A stretch of DNA of 64,000 bases from Thauera aromatica_A (lineage in GTDB: Bacteria > Pseudomonadota > Gammaproteobacteria > Burkholderiales > Rhodocyclaceae): positions 222,140-286,139 of the forward strand of contig NZ_JALLIK010000110.1 in the NCBI RefSeq assembly GCF_023093595.1, in the 5' to 3' direction. The position numbers and the translations under genes are program-made. This document shows, piece after piece, positions 8,617 to 17,827 of the stretch (position 1 is its first letter; every line of letters starts with the position of its first letter). A model generated the notes under the pieces. That model did not search any database. It was not told where the DNA came from and saw only the letters and a program-made list of their open reading frames with translations.

Positions 8617-10298
8617 GCGCATCGGCCTCGCTCGGCCAGAGCCTGCTCGCCGCCCGCCTGATCGGCGAGGACCAGCTGCGCATCGCCGAACACGAGCGGC
8701 TCCAGCATGGACGCTCCCTGGGGCAGGTGCTGGTGGAGTTGGGCTTCGTCAGCGAGGCCGCGCTACGCACCACCCTCGCCGCCCGCAGCGGCCTGCCTCC
8801 GGTGGATCTGAGCAATGCCCTTCCCGCGCCCGATGCGCTCGCCCGCATCCCCCAGGCGCTGGCCCGCCGCCACCGCCTGCTGCCCCTGCACTACGATGGT
8901 GTCCGCCGCCACCTGGTCGTCGCCACCGCCGATGCCCACGACATCGTCGCCGTCGATCGCCTGCGCAGCGCCCTCGAGCCCGGAACGCAGATCGAGCTGC
9001 GCCTCGCCGGCGAAGGCGAAATCGGCCGCGCCATCGAACAGCACTACGGCCAGGCCGGCTCGATCGACGAACTCGTGCGCGCCCTCGAGCTGCGCGATGA
9101 CGAGCATGCCGGCGCGCGCGACCCCGGGCTCGTCATCCGCCTCGTCGACGCCCTGCTCGCCGACGCCGTCGCCCATGCCGCATCCGACGTGCACTTCGAA
9201 CCCGAAGCCGGCTTCCTCCGCATCCGCCACCGCACCGACGGCACCCTGCATCAGGTGCGCGCCCTCCACAAGTCGTACTGGCCGGAGCTGGCAGTACGGA
9301 TCAAGGTCATGGCCGGGCTCGACATCGCCGAATCGCGCAGTCCCCAGGACGGGCGCATCCGCCTCGCCGTCGGCGGACGCCCGATCGACTTCCGCGTCGC
9401 CACCCAGCCCACGCTGCACGGCGAAAACATCGTGCTGCGCATCCTCGACCGCGACAAGGGCATCGTCGCGCTCGACGCCCTCGGACTGGATGCACCCCAG
9501 CACGCCGCGCTCGGGCGCATCCTCGACCGCCCCGAGGGGCTGGTGCTGGTCGTCGGCCCCACCGGCAGCGGCAAGACGACGACGCTGTACTCGATCCTCA
9601 GCCACCTCAACAGCGAGGCGGTCAACATCATGACCCTCGAAGATCCGGTCGAATACCCGCTGGCGCTGATCCGCCAGACCCAGGTCGGCGAGGCCTCCCG
9701 CCTCGGCTTCGCCGACGGCGTGCGCGCCCTGCTGCGTCAGGACCCAGACATCCTGCTGATCGGCGAGATCCGCGATGCCGACACCGCGACGATGGCCCTG
9801 CGCGCCGCGCTCACCGGCCACCAGGTGTTCGCCACCCTCCATGCCAACTCCGCGCTCGGCGCACTGCCGCGCCTGTTCGACATCGGCCTGCGCGCTGCGC
9901 TGCTCGCCGGCAATCTGGCCGGCATCATCGCCCAGCGCCTGCTGCGCCGGCTCTGTCCGGCCTGCCGCGAAACGGTCGCCGCATCGCCTCAGGACTGCGC
10001 CCGCCTCGGCCTTCCCGCCGACGCCCCGCCGCCGCTGTACCGGGCGCGCGGCTGCCCGGAATGCGACTTCCGCGGCTACCGCGGACGCTTCGCGATCATG
10101 GAAGTGCTTCCTTTCGACCGCCACCTCGACGCCCTGCTCGCCGCCGGTGCCGGCACCGACGCGCTGTACACCGCCGCCCGCGAGCGCGGCTGGCGGACGC
10201 TGGCCGAGGACGGCATGCGCCGCGTCCTCGACGGCAGCACCTCGGTGTCCGAACTCGCACGCGTCGTCGACCTGTCCGGACTCGGAGCGCCGCGATGA
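8613..10298 (+). CDS. Assembly ATPase, GspE/PilB/MshE family
   Basis: A 561-residue hexameric ATPase that drives pseudopilus or pilus assembly at the inner-membrane face. The N-terminal MshEN/T2SSE_N domain (residues 1-145) is followed by the ATPase domain, with Walker A GPTGSGKTTT at 315, Walker B DILLIGEIRD near 380 and the GHQVFATLHAN His box. Zinc-binding cysteine pairs CPAC (448-451) and CPEC (481-484) mark it as an assembly ATPase of the GspE/PilB type and argue against a PilT retraction motor. The ATG overlaps the secretin stop. Confidence 0.93.
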   Translation: MSASASLGQSLLAARLIGEDQLRIAEHERLQHGRSLGQVLVELGFVSEAALRTTLAARSGLPPVDLSNALPAPDALARIPQALARRHRLLPLHYDGVRRHLVVATADAHDIVAVDRLRSALEPGTQIELRLAGEGEIGRAIEQHYGQAGSIDELVRALELRDDEHAGARDPGLVIRLVDALLADAVAHAASDVHFEPEAGFLRIRHRTDGTLHQVRALHKSYWPELAVRIKVMAGLDIAESRSPQDGRIRLAVGGRPIDFRVATQPTLHGENIVLRILDRDKGIVALDALGLDAPQHAALGRILDRPEGLVLVVGPTGSGKTTTLYSILSHLNSEAVNIMTLEDPVEYPLALIRQTQVGEASRLGFADGVRALLRQDPDILLIGEIRDADTATMALRAALTGHQVFATLHANSALGALPRLFDIGLRAALLAGNLAGIIAQRLLRRLCPACRETVAASPQDCARLGLPADAPPPLYRARGCPECDFRGYRGRFAIMEVLPFDRHLDALLAAGAGTDALYTAARERGWRTLAEDGMRRVLDGSTSVSELARVVDLSGLGAPR

Positions 10299-11494
10299 GC
10301 CTCTACCGCTACCGCGCCCTCGCCGCCAACGGCCGTCACGTGCGCGGCGAACTCGAGGCCGGCGATCTCGCCGAGCTCGAACACCGCCTGCGCCCCCTCG
10401 GGCTGATGCTGATCAACGGCGAACCGCGGCGGCGCGCCCGTCGCCCCGCCGTGCGCGTGCCGCGCCGCGAACTGATCCATTTCTGCTTCCACCTCGAGCA
10501 GCTGCTGAGCGCCGGCATCCCCCCCTTCGACAGCCTGGCCGCCTTGCGCGACGCCAGCCCCCATCCCCGCACCCGCGCCATGGTCTGCGCACTGCTCGCC
10601 GCGGTCGAGCGCGGCAAGCCTTTGTCCGACGCCGCCGCCGCGCTCCCTGGCGCTTTTTCCCCGGTGGCGGTCGGCCTGCTGCGTGCCGGCGAAGCCGCCG
10701 GCACCCTGCCGCAGGCAGTCCGCGACATCGGCGCCGCCCTCGCCCGCGACGACGAACTCGCCACCCACGCCCGGCGGATCGCGATCTACCCGGCCATCGT
10801 CGGCGGCATCCTGCTGCTTGCGGTCGTCGTCGCCCTCACCGAGCTCGTGCCCGAACTCGAGAAGCTGGCACGCAGCACCGGCCAGGCCCTGCCGCTGCAG
10901 ACCCGGATCCTGGTCGCCTTGTCGCACGCCGTGCGCGACTGGGGCTGGGCGCTATTGCTCGCCCTCGCCAGCGCCGCCAGCGCCGCTGCCTGGGCGCTGG
11001 CGCGCTCGGCCGCGCTGCGCCTGCGCGCGGATGCACTCCAGCTCGCCCTGCCGCTGGTCGGCGAGATCCTGCGCAAGCTCGCCCTCGCCCGCTTCGCCGC
11101 GCTCTTCGCCACCCTGTATGGCGCCGGAATCAACGTCCTCGACACCCTGCACACCACCGAAGAGGCGGTCGGCAACCGCGCCCTGCGCGCCGGGCTGCGC
11201 GCGGCCGGGCACAGCATCGAACAAGGATCGACGATCTCGGACGCCTTCGCCGCCGCCGGCGTATTTCCCCCTTTGGTGACGCGGATGCTGAAGCTCGGCG
11301 AGCACACCGGCGCGCTCGACCGCGCCCTGGACAACGTCGCCACCCTCTATCGGCGCGACGTCAGCGAGAGCATCGCCCGCCTGCAGGCCGCGGCCGAACC
11401 CGCCCTGACCCTGGTCATGGGCGGCCTGCTGCTGTGGATCGCGAGCGCCGTGCTCGGCCCGATCTACGCCCTCACCAGCCACCTGCCGGGATAG
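10295..11494 (+). CDS. Inner-membrane platform protein, GspF/PilC/MshG family
   Basis: A 399-residue polytopic platform protein with two repeated GspF domains. Start MSLYRYRALAANGRHVRGELEA is the conserved N-terminus of the family, and ATG 10295 overlaps the ATPase stop. Hydrophobic segments lie after each cytoplasmic domain, with the last (LTLVMGGLLLWIASAVLGPIY) at the C-terminus. It couples the ATPase to pilin assembly. Length is typical (about 400). Confidence 0.93.
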   Translation: MSLYRYRALAANGRHVRGELEAGDLAELEHRLRPLGLMLINGEPRRRARRPAVRVPRRELIHFCFHLEQLLSAGIPPFDSLAALRDASPHPRTRAMVCALLAAVERGKPLSDAAAALPGAFSPVAVGLLRAGEAAGTLPQAVRDIGAALARDDELATHARRIAIYPAIVGGILLLAVVVALTELVPELEKLARSTGQALPLQTRILVALSHAVRDWGWALLLALASAASAAAWALARSAALRLRADALQLALPLVGEILRKLALARFAALFATLYGAGINVLDTLHTTEEAVGNRALRAGLRAAGHSIEQGSTISDAFAAAGVFPPLVTRMLKLGEHTGALDRALDNVATLYRRDVSESIARLQAAAEPALTLVMGGLLLWIASAVLGPIYALTSHLPG

Positions 11495-11497
11495 CCG

Positions 11498-12907
11498 ATG
11501 CGACACCGCCCCCTGCTCTTCAGCGTCGACGCGCTCGGCCTCGAATCATGGCGGACCGATCGAAGCGGCATCGCCCGGATCGCCCGTTTCGCCCCCGGCG
11601 AGCACGCCGCATTCGCCGCCTGGCTGACCGGGCGGCGGCGCGGGGAAGCCTGCCGCATGGTGGTGAATTTCGCCGACGAAAGCTTCGAGGCCGAAGATCT
11701 GCCGCGGGTGCGCGGCGCCGACCGCCGAGCGCTGCATGCCCGCCGGCTCGGCGCCTGGTTTCCGCACCCTGCCTTCGCCCGCGCGCAGGTGCTCGGCCCG
11801 GCGGGCGCCGACGCCCGCCTCGAGCACGTGCTGTTTTCCGGCCTGAATCGCCCCGCGCAGCTCGAACCCTGGCTGGAGGCGGTGCGTGCCGCCGGCCTCC
11901 GCCTCGAGCGCGTGGTACCCGCCGCCCAGCTGATCGCCCATCTGGCACCGCCTTCCGCCACGCCCCCCGCCGCACGGCTGCTCGTCGTGTTTACCCGCGC
12001 CGGCATGCGCATCTGCGAAGTCCACGGCAAGACCCTGCATTTCTCCCGTCTCGTCGGCCAGTGCACGCTGGCGAGCGCACGCCATGGCACGCAGTGGGTG
12101 GACGAAATCGGCCTTACCCGCAGCTACATCCTCGCCCGCGGCCGGATCGGCGCCGACGCTCCACTCGAGGCGACCGTGCTCACGCCGCCGGGCGCCCTCG
12201 CCCCCGCCGACGAAGCCCAGGCACGGCCCGGCTCCACATCGCCACCGATCCACATCGCCTTCCCGGCACCGTTCGCAGCGCTGCGCGCATGCGACGAGGA
12301 AGGGGCACCGCTCGCCGACGGCGAGTTCAGCGGGGCCCTCCTGCATGGCCTCTCGAGTGCCCCCGCGGCACTCGGCTGGCCGCTCGGAAGTCCCGCCGGC
12401 GCCGGGCTGCACCCCCCGGCCCGGCGCCGCACGGCGACCCTCGCAGCCGCACTCGCCCTCGCCGGGCTGGCGCTGGGCGCACACCCCTGGTGGTCCGCCG
12501 GGCAGGGTGCAGTCGACACGGCAGCTCTCTCGCCACCGCCCGGAACGGCGCCGAGCCCCTCCCCCCTCCCTCCCGCCGGCGGCAACACCGCGCCGCCCGC
12601 CACACTCCCGATCATGCCGCCTGCCGAAGCGGCGGTCCCCACGCCACGCCGTCGCATCGACGGCATCCTGCGCCGCCCCGACGGGCGCGATTTCATCTGG
12701 CTCGACGGTCGTCTCCTCGAACTGGACGAAACCGCGCTGTCGCTGGCTCCTGGCCCTTCCCCGAGCCTCACCCCCCGCGGTGCCCAGCAGCTCCGCCTGC
12801 ACCCCGGCGACTACTGGCCACCGGCCGATCCCGGCACCGCAACGCCTCCCCCGGCAGAACCGCCGGACACGCTCCGGATCCGCATCCGCGGGGGACAAGC
12901 GCGGTGA
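11498..12907 (+). CDS. GspL/PilM-like assembly protein with fused periplasmic domain
   Basis: A 469-residue bitopic protein not firmly assignable to a named family. Residues 1-280 resemble a degenerate actin-like GspL/MshI/PilM domain, based on position and layout rather than a clear motif. One transmembrane helix follows at 312-328. A Pro/Ala-rich linker then leads to a small periplasmic domain (about 390-440) with DGILRRPDGRDFIWLDGRLL. Inner-membrane placement between the platform protein and pseudopilins suggests it replaces GspL and perhaps GspC/M. It starts 4 bases after gspF-like. Confidence 0.6.
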   Translation: MRHRPLLFSVDALGLESWRTDRSGIARIARFAPGEHAAFAAWLTGRRRGEACRMVVNFADESFEAEDLPRVRGADRRALHARRLGAWFPHPAFARAQVLGPAGADARLEHVLFSGLNRPAQLEPWLEAVRAAGLRLERVVPAAQLIAHLAPPSATPPAARLLVVFTRAGMRICEVHGKTLHFSRLVGQCTLASARHGTQWVDEIGLTRSYILARGRIGADAPLEATVLTPPGALAPADEAQARPGSTSPPIHIAFPAPFAALRACDEEGAPLADGEFSGALLHGLSSAPAALGWPLGSPAGAGLHPPARRRTATLAAALALAGLALGAHPWWSAGQGAVDTAALSPPPGTAPSPSPLPPAGGNTAPPATLPIMPPAEAAVPTPRRRIDGILRRPDGRDFIWLDGRLLELDETALSLAPGPSPSLTPRGAQQLRLHPGDYWPPADPGTATPPPAEPPDTLRIRIRGGQAR

Positions 12908-14223
12908 GCCCGCCCGCCCCGGCAGCCTCCATCCGCAGGCCGTCGATCCCCCGCTGCGCCCGGGCCGGCAACGCCGCCTGGCCGCAGCCCGGCGCCCCCA
13001 AACTGCGCGGTTACGGGCTGGTGGCCGCGCTGTCGCTGGCGGCGCTGTTCGGCGCCGGCGGGCTGCTCGCCGGCGGGCAGCTGCGCACCCACGCCGTCGC
13101 CCGCGCCCACCTGCGCAGCATGGAGGCGCTCGCGCTCGCACGCGAAGCCTTGCTCGGCTATGCGCTCAGCTACGGCGAGCACCACGCCGACAAAGATTAT
13201 GGTTTCCTCCCCTGCCCGGACGGCGGCAACAGCGGCTCCACCCCGCCCGGCGCCTGCGGGGCACGCGACGTGGGTGCGCTCGGACGCCTGCCCTGGCGCA
13301 CGCTCGGCCTGCCCGACCTGCGCGACGGCTGGGGGCAATGCCTGTGGTATGCGGTCGGCGGCAGCGTGAAGAACAACCCCAAGCCGCTCACCCTGAACTG
13401 GGACAGTCCCGGCCAGCTCGCGCCCCACGCACCGGACGGGCGCGCACTGCGCGCCGCCGGGCCCGATGGCCTGGCCGTCGCGGCGATCTTCGCCCCCGGC
13501 CCCGTGCTGCCCGGCCAGGACCGTCCACCCGGCGCGAAGAGCGGCTGCGGCGGCAGCGACTCGGCGGAGGCCGACCTCGCGCACTATCTCGACCACGGCT
13601 ACACCGCCCGCTTCAGCGCCACGATGCCGGTCACGCAGGGCGCACCGATCGGCGAGGACGCCGGGCTGACGACCGACCTGGTGGTCTGGATCGGCATCGA
13701 CGACATCTTCGACGCCCTGCGCCGTCGTGCCGATCATGGCGCACATATCGACGCCCTCATCGACACCGCCGCCGACGCCCTCGCCGCCCGGCTCGGCGAA
13801 GCCGACTTCCTCGCCGCCCACACTTCCGCCACGCCCGGCGTCCTCGACATCGGCCCGCTCCCGAGCGCCGCCGCGCTCGGCCTGCCGGCGGAGGAACGCT
13901 CCCGGCTCGATCGCTGGCGCGACCAATTCCGCTTCGCCGTGTGCCGGACGGGCGAACCCTGCATCGCCCTCGCTCACGATGCCCCGCCCGCCACCGCGGG
14001 CTGTCGTGGCGTGCTGCTGTTCGGCGGAGAGCGCATCCGCAGCGGCTCCGGGCTGCAGCAGCGCGACACTCCGGAACGACGGGCCGATCCCGCCCAGTAC
14101 CTCGAAGCCGACAACGCCGCCAACTTCAGCCACGGCACTCCGTCTTTCAGCGGCGCCCGCCACTTCGAGGTGGATGACCCCCTGCAGCCCGCCACCCGGG
14201 ACGTAATCCGATGCCTGCCCTGA
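12904..14223 (+). CDS. Large pilin-like protein without Glu5 (GspK-like tip candidate)
   Basis: A 439-residue protein beginning at GTG 12904, overlapping the previous stop by 4 bases. A charged leader of about 36 residues ends RG, followed by the hydrophobic segment YGLVAALSLAALFGAGGLL, which is pilin-like except that position +5 is Ala, not Glu. Among type II pseudopilins, loss of Glu5 is the mark of the tip subunit GspK, which is also the largest. The globular part shares the segment LPWRTLGLPDLRDGWG with the next gene, showing a common ancestor. Cysteines (FLPCPDGG, GACG, SGCGG) may form disulfides. Function is inferred from position and helix. Confidence 0.55.
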   Translation: MSPPAPAASIRRPSIPRCARAGNAAWPQPGAPKLRGYGLVAALSLAALFGAGGLLAGGQLRTHAVARAHLRSMEALALAREALLGYALSYGEHHADKDYGFLPCPDGGNSGSTPPGACGARDVGALGRLPWRTLGLPDLRDGWGQCLWYAVGGSVKNNPKPLTLNWDSPGQLAPHAPDGRALRAAGPDGLAVAAIFAPGPVLPGQDRPPGAKSGCGGSDSAEADLAHYLDHGYTARFSATMPVTQGAPIGEDAGLTTDLVVWIGIDDIFDALRRRADHGAHIDALIDTAADALAARLGEADFLAAHTSATPGVLDIGPLPSAAALGLPAEERSRLDRWRDQFRFAVCRTGEPCIALAHDAPPATAGCRGVLLFGGERIRSGSGLQQRDTPERRADPAQYLEADNAANFSHGTPSFSGARHFEVDDPLQPATRDVIRCLP

Positions 14224-14939
14224 GCCCCGCCTCCGCTTCCCACTCCGGCTCCGCACAGCCCTTCCGGGCCTCTTCCCTGCGGCCGTCCGAGCGCGGTTTC
14301 ACGCTCGCCGAGCTCGCCCTCGTGCTCCTCATCGTCGGCCTGCTCGGCGGCAGCCTGCTGATGCCTCTGGGCAGCCGCATCGAAGCCCGCGACCGCCAGC
14401 TCACCCTCGAACGCCTGCGCGACATCCAGCACGCCCTGACCGGCTTCGCCATCGTTCACGGCCGCCTGCCCTGCGCCAGCACCGAAGTCGATCCGCACAG
14501 CCCGCACTACGGCCTCGAGGATTCCGCCCCTTGCAGCTTCGCCGGCGAAGGGCGGCTGCCCTGGCGCACGCTGGGCATGCCCGCCCACGATGCCTGGGGC
14601 AGTCCCCGCCACCGGCCGCAGGACGGCTGGGCCGGGCACTGGCATTACCGGGTCGACCCGAACTTCGCCGCCGGTCCGATCGACGCCGCCACCTTGCCGA
14701 CGGCCAACCTGCAGATCCGCACACTCGACGACAGCCCTCTCACCACCAGCACTTCGCAGGCGGTGGCGATCGTCTATTCGACCGGCCCCAACCGCAACGC
14801 CGACGGCCACAACGCCACCTACTCGGCCTCGTCCCCGGTGTATCAGGCCGGAGAAGCGGGCGCCGGGTTCGACGACCTGCTGACCTGGATCGGCCGTCCC
14901 CTGCTCGTTGCCCGCCTCGCCCAGGCCGGACGCCTGTAG
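14211..14939 (+). CDS. Prepilin-like protein with LPWRTLG domain
   Basis: A 242-residue pseudopilin precursor. An unusually long 29-residue leader is followed by the cleavage motif RG^FTLAE and a 22-residue hydrophobic helix, so Glu5 is present. The globular domain has GRLPWRTLGMPAHDAWG, closely related to the segment in the preceding larger protein. It overlaps that gene by 13 bases. Likely a pseudopilin of the same fibre; the class (major or minor) cannot be told from sequence. Confidence 0.75.
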   Translation: MPALSPASASHSGSAQPFRASSLRPSERGFTLAELALVLLIVGLLGGSLLMPLGSRIEARDRQLTLERLRDIQHALTGFAIVHGRLPCASTEVDPHSPHYGLEDSAPCSFAGEGRLPWRTLGMPAHDAWGSPRHRPQDGWAGHWHYRVDPNFAAGPIDAATLPTANLQIRTLDDSPLTTSTSQAVAIVYSTGPNRNADGHNATYSASSPVYQAGEAGAGFDDLLTWIGRPLLVARLAQAGRL

Positions 14940-15006
14940 CGCCGCCCCGGACCGTCACCGAGCACCGAATCCTGTTTCGCCCCTCCCATCCCCAAGGAGA
15001 ACGACC

Positions 15007-15651
15007 ATGTCCCCTCGCCAAGCCGGATTCACCCTCGTCGAAATCGCCGTCGTGCTGCTGATCATCGGCCTGCTGCTGAGCGGCGTCCTGAAAGGCCAGG
15101 CGCTGCTCGACAGCGCCCGGGTGAAGAACCTCGCGCAAGACTTCGCCAGCATTCCCGCGCTGATCCACGCCTACCAGGACAAGTACCGCGCGCTGCCCGG
15201 CGACGATGGCGCCGCGGTGCGCCACCTGTGCCTCGACGGCAGCGCATGCACGACAGCGGGCGACGGCAACGGCGCCATCGATGGCAGCTGGCATGCCGAG
15301 GGCGAAACCGAAACCTTCCGCCTGTGGCAGCACCTGCGCCTGGCCGAGCTCGCCGGCGGCAGTACGACCCCGACCGACCCCGGCTACCTGCCGCGCAATG
15401 CCTTCGGCGGCCGGATCGGCGTGCAGCGCGGCGGAGACGCGGCGGCGCTCGGCATTCCCGGCAGCCTGGTGGTGTGCTCGGCGGGGATTCCCGGCAAGCT
15501 CGTGCACCAGCTCGACCTCGGCGTCGATGACGGCGACCCCACGAGCGGCGCGATGCGCGCCGCCAGCGGCGAGATCGCCGCACCGACCCTCGTGTCGGCG
15601 ACGAACCCGCTCGACGAAGCCGGCAGCTACACCGTCTGCGCCCGCTTGTAA
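15007..15651 (+). CDS. Prepilin-like protein, short leader
   Basis: A 214-residue prepilin with a 7-residue leader, cleavage AG^FTLVE and a classic N-terminal helix (IAVVLLIIGLLLSGVLKGQALLD). The AAGGAG ribosome site before ATG 15007 settles the start; an upstream in-frame Met at 14908 reads through the previous gene. The globular domain opens IPALIHAYQDKYRALPGDD, as in MshA/PilA-like and type II pseudopilins that begin with a YRALPGD loop. Four Cys residues suggest disulfides. Last visible gene of the assembly cluster. Confidence 0.8.
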   Translation: MSPRQAGFTLVEIAVVLLIIGLLLSGVLKGQALLDSARVKNLAQDFASIPALIHAYQDKYRALPGDDGAAVRHLCLDGSACTTAGDGNGAIDGSWHAEGETETFRLWQHLRLAELAGGSTTPTDPGYLPRNAFGGRIGVQRGGDAAALGIPGSLVVCSAGIPGKLVHQLDLGVDDGDPTSGAMRAASGEIAAPTLVSATNPLDEAGSYTVCARL

Positions 15652-15679
15652 ACGTCTTCAGCCGTAGCGGTGCCTTCGT

Positions 15680-17653
15680 TCAGGACACCCCACCCAGCAG
15701 GCGCTGCTCAGCGGTTTCCAGCCCGCCCGGCAGGCCGAGCAGGACCACCACATCGCCCGCCTCGATACGCGTTTCCGCGCTGGGCGACAGGCCGCGGATG
15801 CCACGCCGGCGCACCGCCGAGACCGAAACGCCGAATTCGTCGAGGGCGAACTCGCCGAGCACGCGCCCGACCACCGCCGCCCCCGGCGGCACCGTCACCG
15901 ATCGCAGGCGGGCGCCACCGGCCTCGCCCGCTTCGCCGACATCGCTACTGCCATGGAAAAAACCGCGCATCAGTGCGTAACGCTGGCTGCGGATGTCGCG
16001 AATGCGGCGCACGACGCGGTTAAGCGGCACCCCGATCAGCGCCAGGGCGTGGGAGGCGAGCATGATGCTGCCTTCGAAGGCCTCGGGCACCACCTCCGCC
16101 GCCCCCGCCTGGGCGAGCTTCTCCATCTCGGCCTCGTCGCTGGCGCGCACCACCACCGGTAGATCGGGACGCAGCGCCTGGGCATGGTGGATCACCCGCA
16201 GTGCGGCCTCGGCTTCGGCGAAGGACACCACCAGCGCACTTGCACGCATGATCCCCGCCGCTGCCAGCGTTTCGCGCCGCGCCGCATCGCCATAGACCAC
16301 GGTATCGCCCGCCGCCGCGGCCTCGCGCACGCGCTCGGGGTCGAGGTCGAGGGCGACGTAGCCGACCCCTTCCTGTTCCAGGAAGCGCGCCATGTACTGC
16401 CCGCTGCGGCCGTAACCGCAGATGATGATGTGTTTCTGGGTGTTGAGCGACTGCGCCGCCACCCGGGTCAGCTCCATCGAGCGCAGCAGCCATTCGGAAG
16501 CCACGAAGCGCATCACCAGGCGGTCGCTGAGCTGCACGATCAACGGCGCGGCGAGCATCGACAGCACCAGCGCCGCCACCGCCGCCTGCGCCAGGGGGTG
16601 CGGCATCAGCTCCAGGCCGAGGATCTGCGACAGCAGCACGAAGCCGAATTCGCCCCCCGCGCACAGCCACAGGCCGGTACGCATCGCGGTGCCGGGAGCG
16701 GCGCCGAAAGCGCGCGAAGCAGCGAACACGACGGCGAACTTGGCCGCCAGCAGCGCGCCGAGCAAGCCGAGCACGGCGGGCAGGTTGCGCACGATTTCCA
16801 TGACGTCGAGGAGCATGCCGACGGTGACGAAGAACAGGCCGAGGAGGACGTCGCGGAAGGGCTTGATGTCCTCCTCGACCTGGTAGCGGTACTCGGTCTC
16901 GGAGATCAGCATCCCGGCCAGGAAAGCGCCCAGCGCCAGCGACAGCCCGACCCGTTCCGACAGCCAGGCCAGCCCGAGCGTGATCAGCAGCACGTTGAGC
17001 ATGAACAGCTCGGTCGAGCGCCGCCGCGCCACCAGGGTGAACCACCAGCGCATCAGGCGCTGGCCGAACACCAGCACCAACAGCAGCAGCACCACCGCTT
17101 TCAGCGCCGCGAGCGCGAGCGTGAACATCAGCTCTTCGGCCGGGCGCGACAGCGCCGGCAGCAGGATCAGCAGCGGCACCACGGCGATGTCCTGGAACAA
17201 CAGCACGCCGATCACCTCGCGCCCATGGCGGCTGTCGAGCTCGAGACGGTCGGCGAGCAGCTTCGACAGGATCGCGGTCGACGACATCGCCAGCGTGCCG
17301 CCAAGGGCGAAGGCGGCGATCCAGCCCAGCCCGAGCAGCCGCCCGAGCACGGTGACCAGCGTGATGCTCGCCATCACCTGCACCAGCCCGAGGCCGAACA
17401 CGATGCGCTTCATCGCGAACAGGCGCGGCAGCGAAAACTCGAGGCCGATCGAGAACATCAGGAACACCACGCCGAACTCGGCCAGGTGGCGCGCCCCGGC
17501 GGACTCCTGCATCAGGTTCAGCGCATGCGGCCCGCCGAGCGCGCCGACCAGCAGGTAGCCCAGCACCGGCGGCAGGTCGAGGCTGCGGAACAGGGCCACC
17601 ACGACCACAGCGGCGGCCAGCAGCAGGACCACGAATTCGAGGGTATCGAGCAT
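15680..17653 (-). CDS. CPA2-family K+/H+ antiporter (KefB/KefC-like)
   Basis: A 657-residue protein with about 12 membrane helices of the Na+/H+ exchanger fold (residues 1-385) and a cytosolic RCK/TrkA-N domain starting KHIIICGYGRSGQYMARF (NAD-binding GxGxxG variant), then a TrkA-C domain at the end. Such proteins export K+ or Na+ in exchange for H+ under ligand control. ATG 17653 (MLDTLEFVVLL) is preferred to the in-frame ATG at 17725, because a TATAAC -10-like element lies at 17705-17710 between them and the first helix begins directly. The gene precedes kdsD divergently, a frequent arrangement in betaproteobacteria. Confidence 0.88.
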   Translation of the reverse strand: MLDTLEFVVLLLAAAVVVVALFRSLDLPPVLGYLLVGALGGPHALNLMQESAGARHLAEFGVVFLMFSIGLEFSLPRLFAMKRIVFGLGLVQVMASITLVTVLGRLLGLGWIAAFALGGTLAMSSTAILSKLLADRLELDSRHGREVIGVLLFQDIAVVPLLILLPALSRPAEELMFTLALAALKAVVLLLLVLVFGQRLMRWWFTLVARRRSTELFMLNVLLITLGLAWLSERVGLSLALGAFLAGMLISETEYRYQVEEDIKPFRDVLLGLFFVTVGMLLDVMEIVRNLPAVLGLLGALLAAKFAVVFAASRAFGAAPGTAMRTGLWLCAGGEFGFVLLSQILGLELMPHPLAQAAVAALVLSMLAAPLIVQLSDRLVMRFVASEWLLRSMELTRVAAQSLNTQKHIIICGYGRSGQYMARFLEQEGVGYVALDLDPERVREAAAAGDTVVYGDAARRETLAAAGIMRASALVVSFAEAEAALRVIHHAQALRPDLPVVVRASDEAEMEKLAQAGAAEVVPEAFEGSIMLASHALALIGVPLNRVVRRIRDIRSQRYALMRGFFHGSSDVGEAGEAGGARLRSVTVPPGAAVVGRVLGEFALDEFGVSVSAVRRRGIRGLSPSAETRIEAGDVVVLLGLPGGLETAEQRLLGGVS

Positions 17654-17738
17654 GAAGGCGTGAAGGAGCAGAAAATCCCGGGAGCGCCGGGCGGCATCCC
17701 GACTGTTATACAATCTCGGGCTCATGATGGAAGCCTGC

Positions 17739-17774
17739 GTCCGCTTAGGTCCGCTTAGGTCCGCTTACGTCCGA
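17739..17774 (+). repeat. Tandem 10-base repeat in the kefC-kdsD intergenic region
   Basis: GTCCGCTTAG is repeated: copy one at 17739-17748, copy two at 17749-17758, copy three at 17759-17768 with a final C, and a partial fourth copy. One repeat per helical turn between divergent promoters would suit cooperative protein binding, or it may be slippage-generated. No other function is visible. Confidence 0.7.
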
Positions 17775-17827
17775 TCACGCCCGCACCCTGCCGCCGCCCC
17801 TTTCCGCCAGTCTAAAGCATCGATTTC

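Noticed and set aside
9775..12903. Very long plus-strand open frame running through the ATPase, platform and GspL-like genes (1482 codons in total)
   Set aside because: Only its last part, from GTG 12904, is a real gene. The rest is Arg/Pro/Ala-rich read-through in another frame of three genes with clear family matches.
17739..17774. CRISPR-like repeats
   Set aside because: The units are 10 bases with no spacers, and no cas genes are present. No CRISPR array is visible anywhere in the window.
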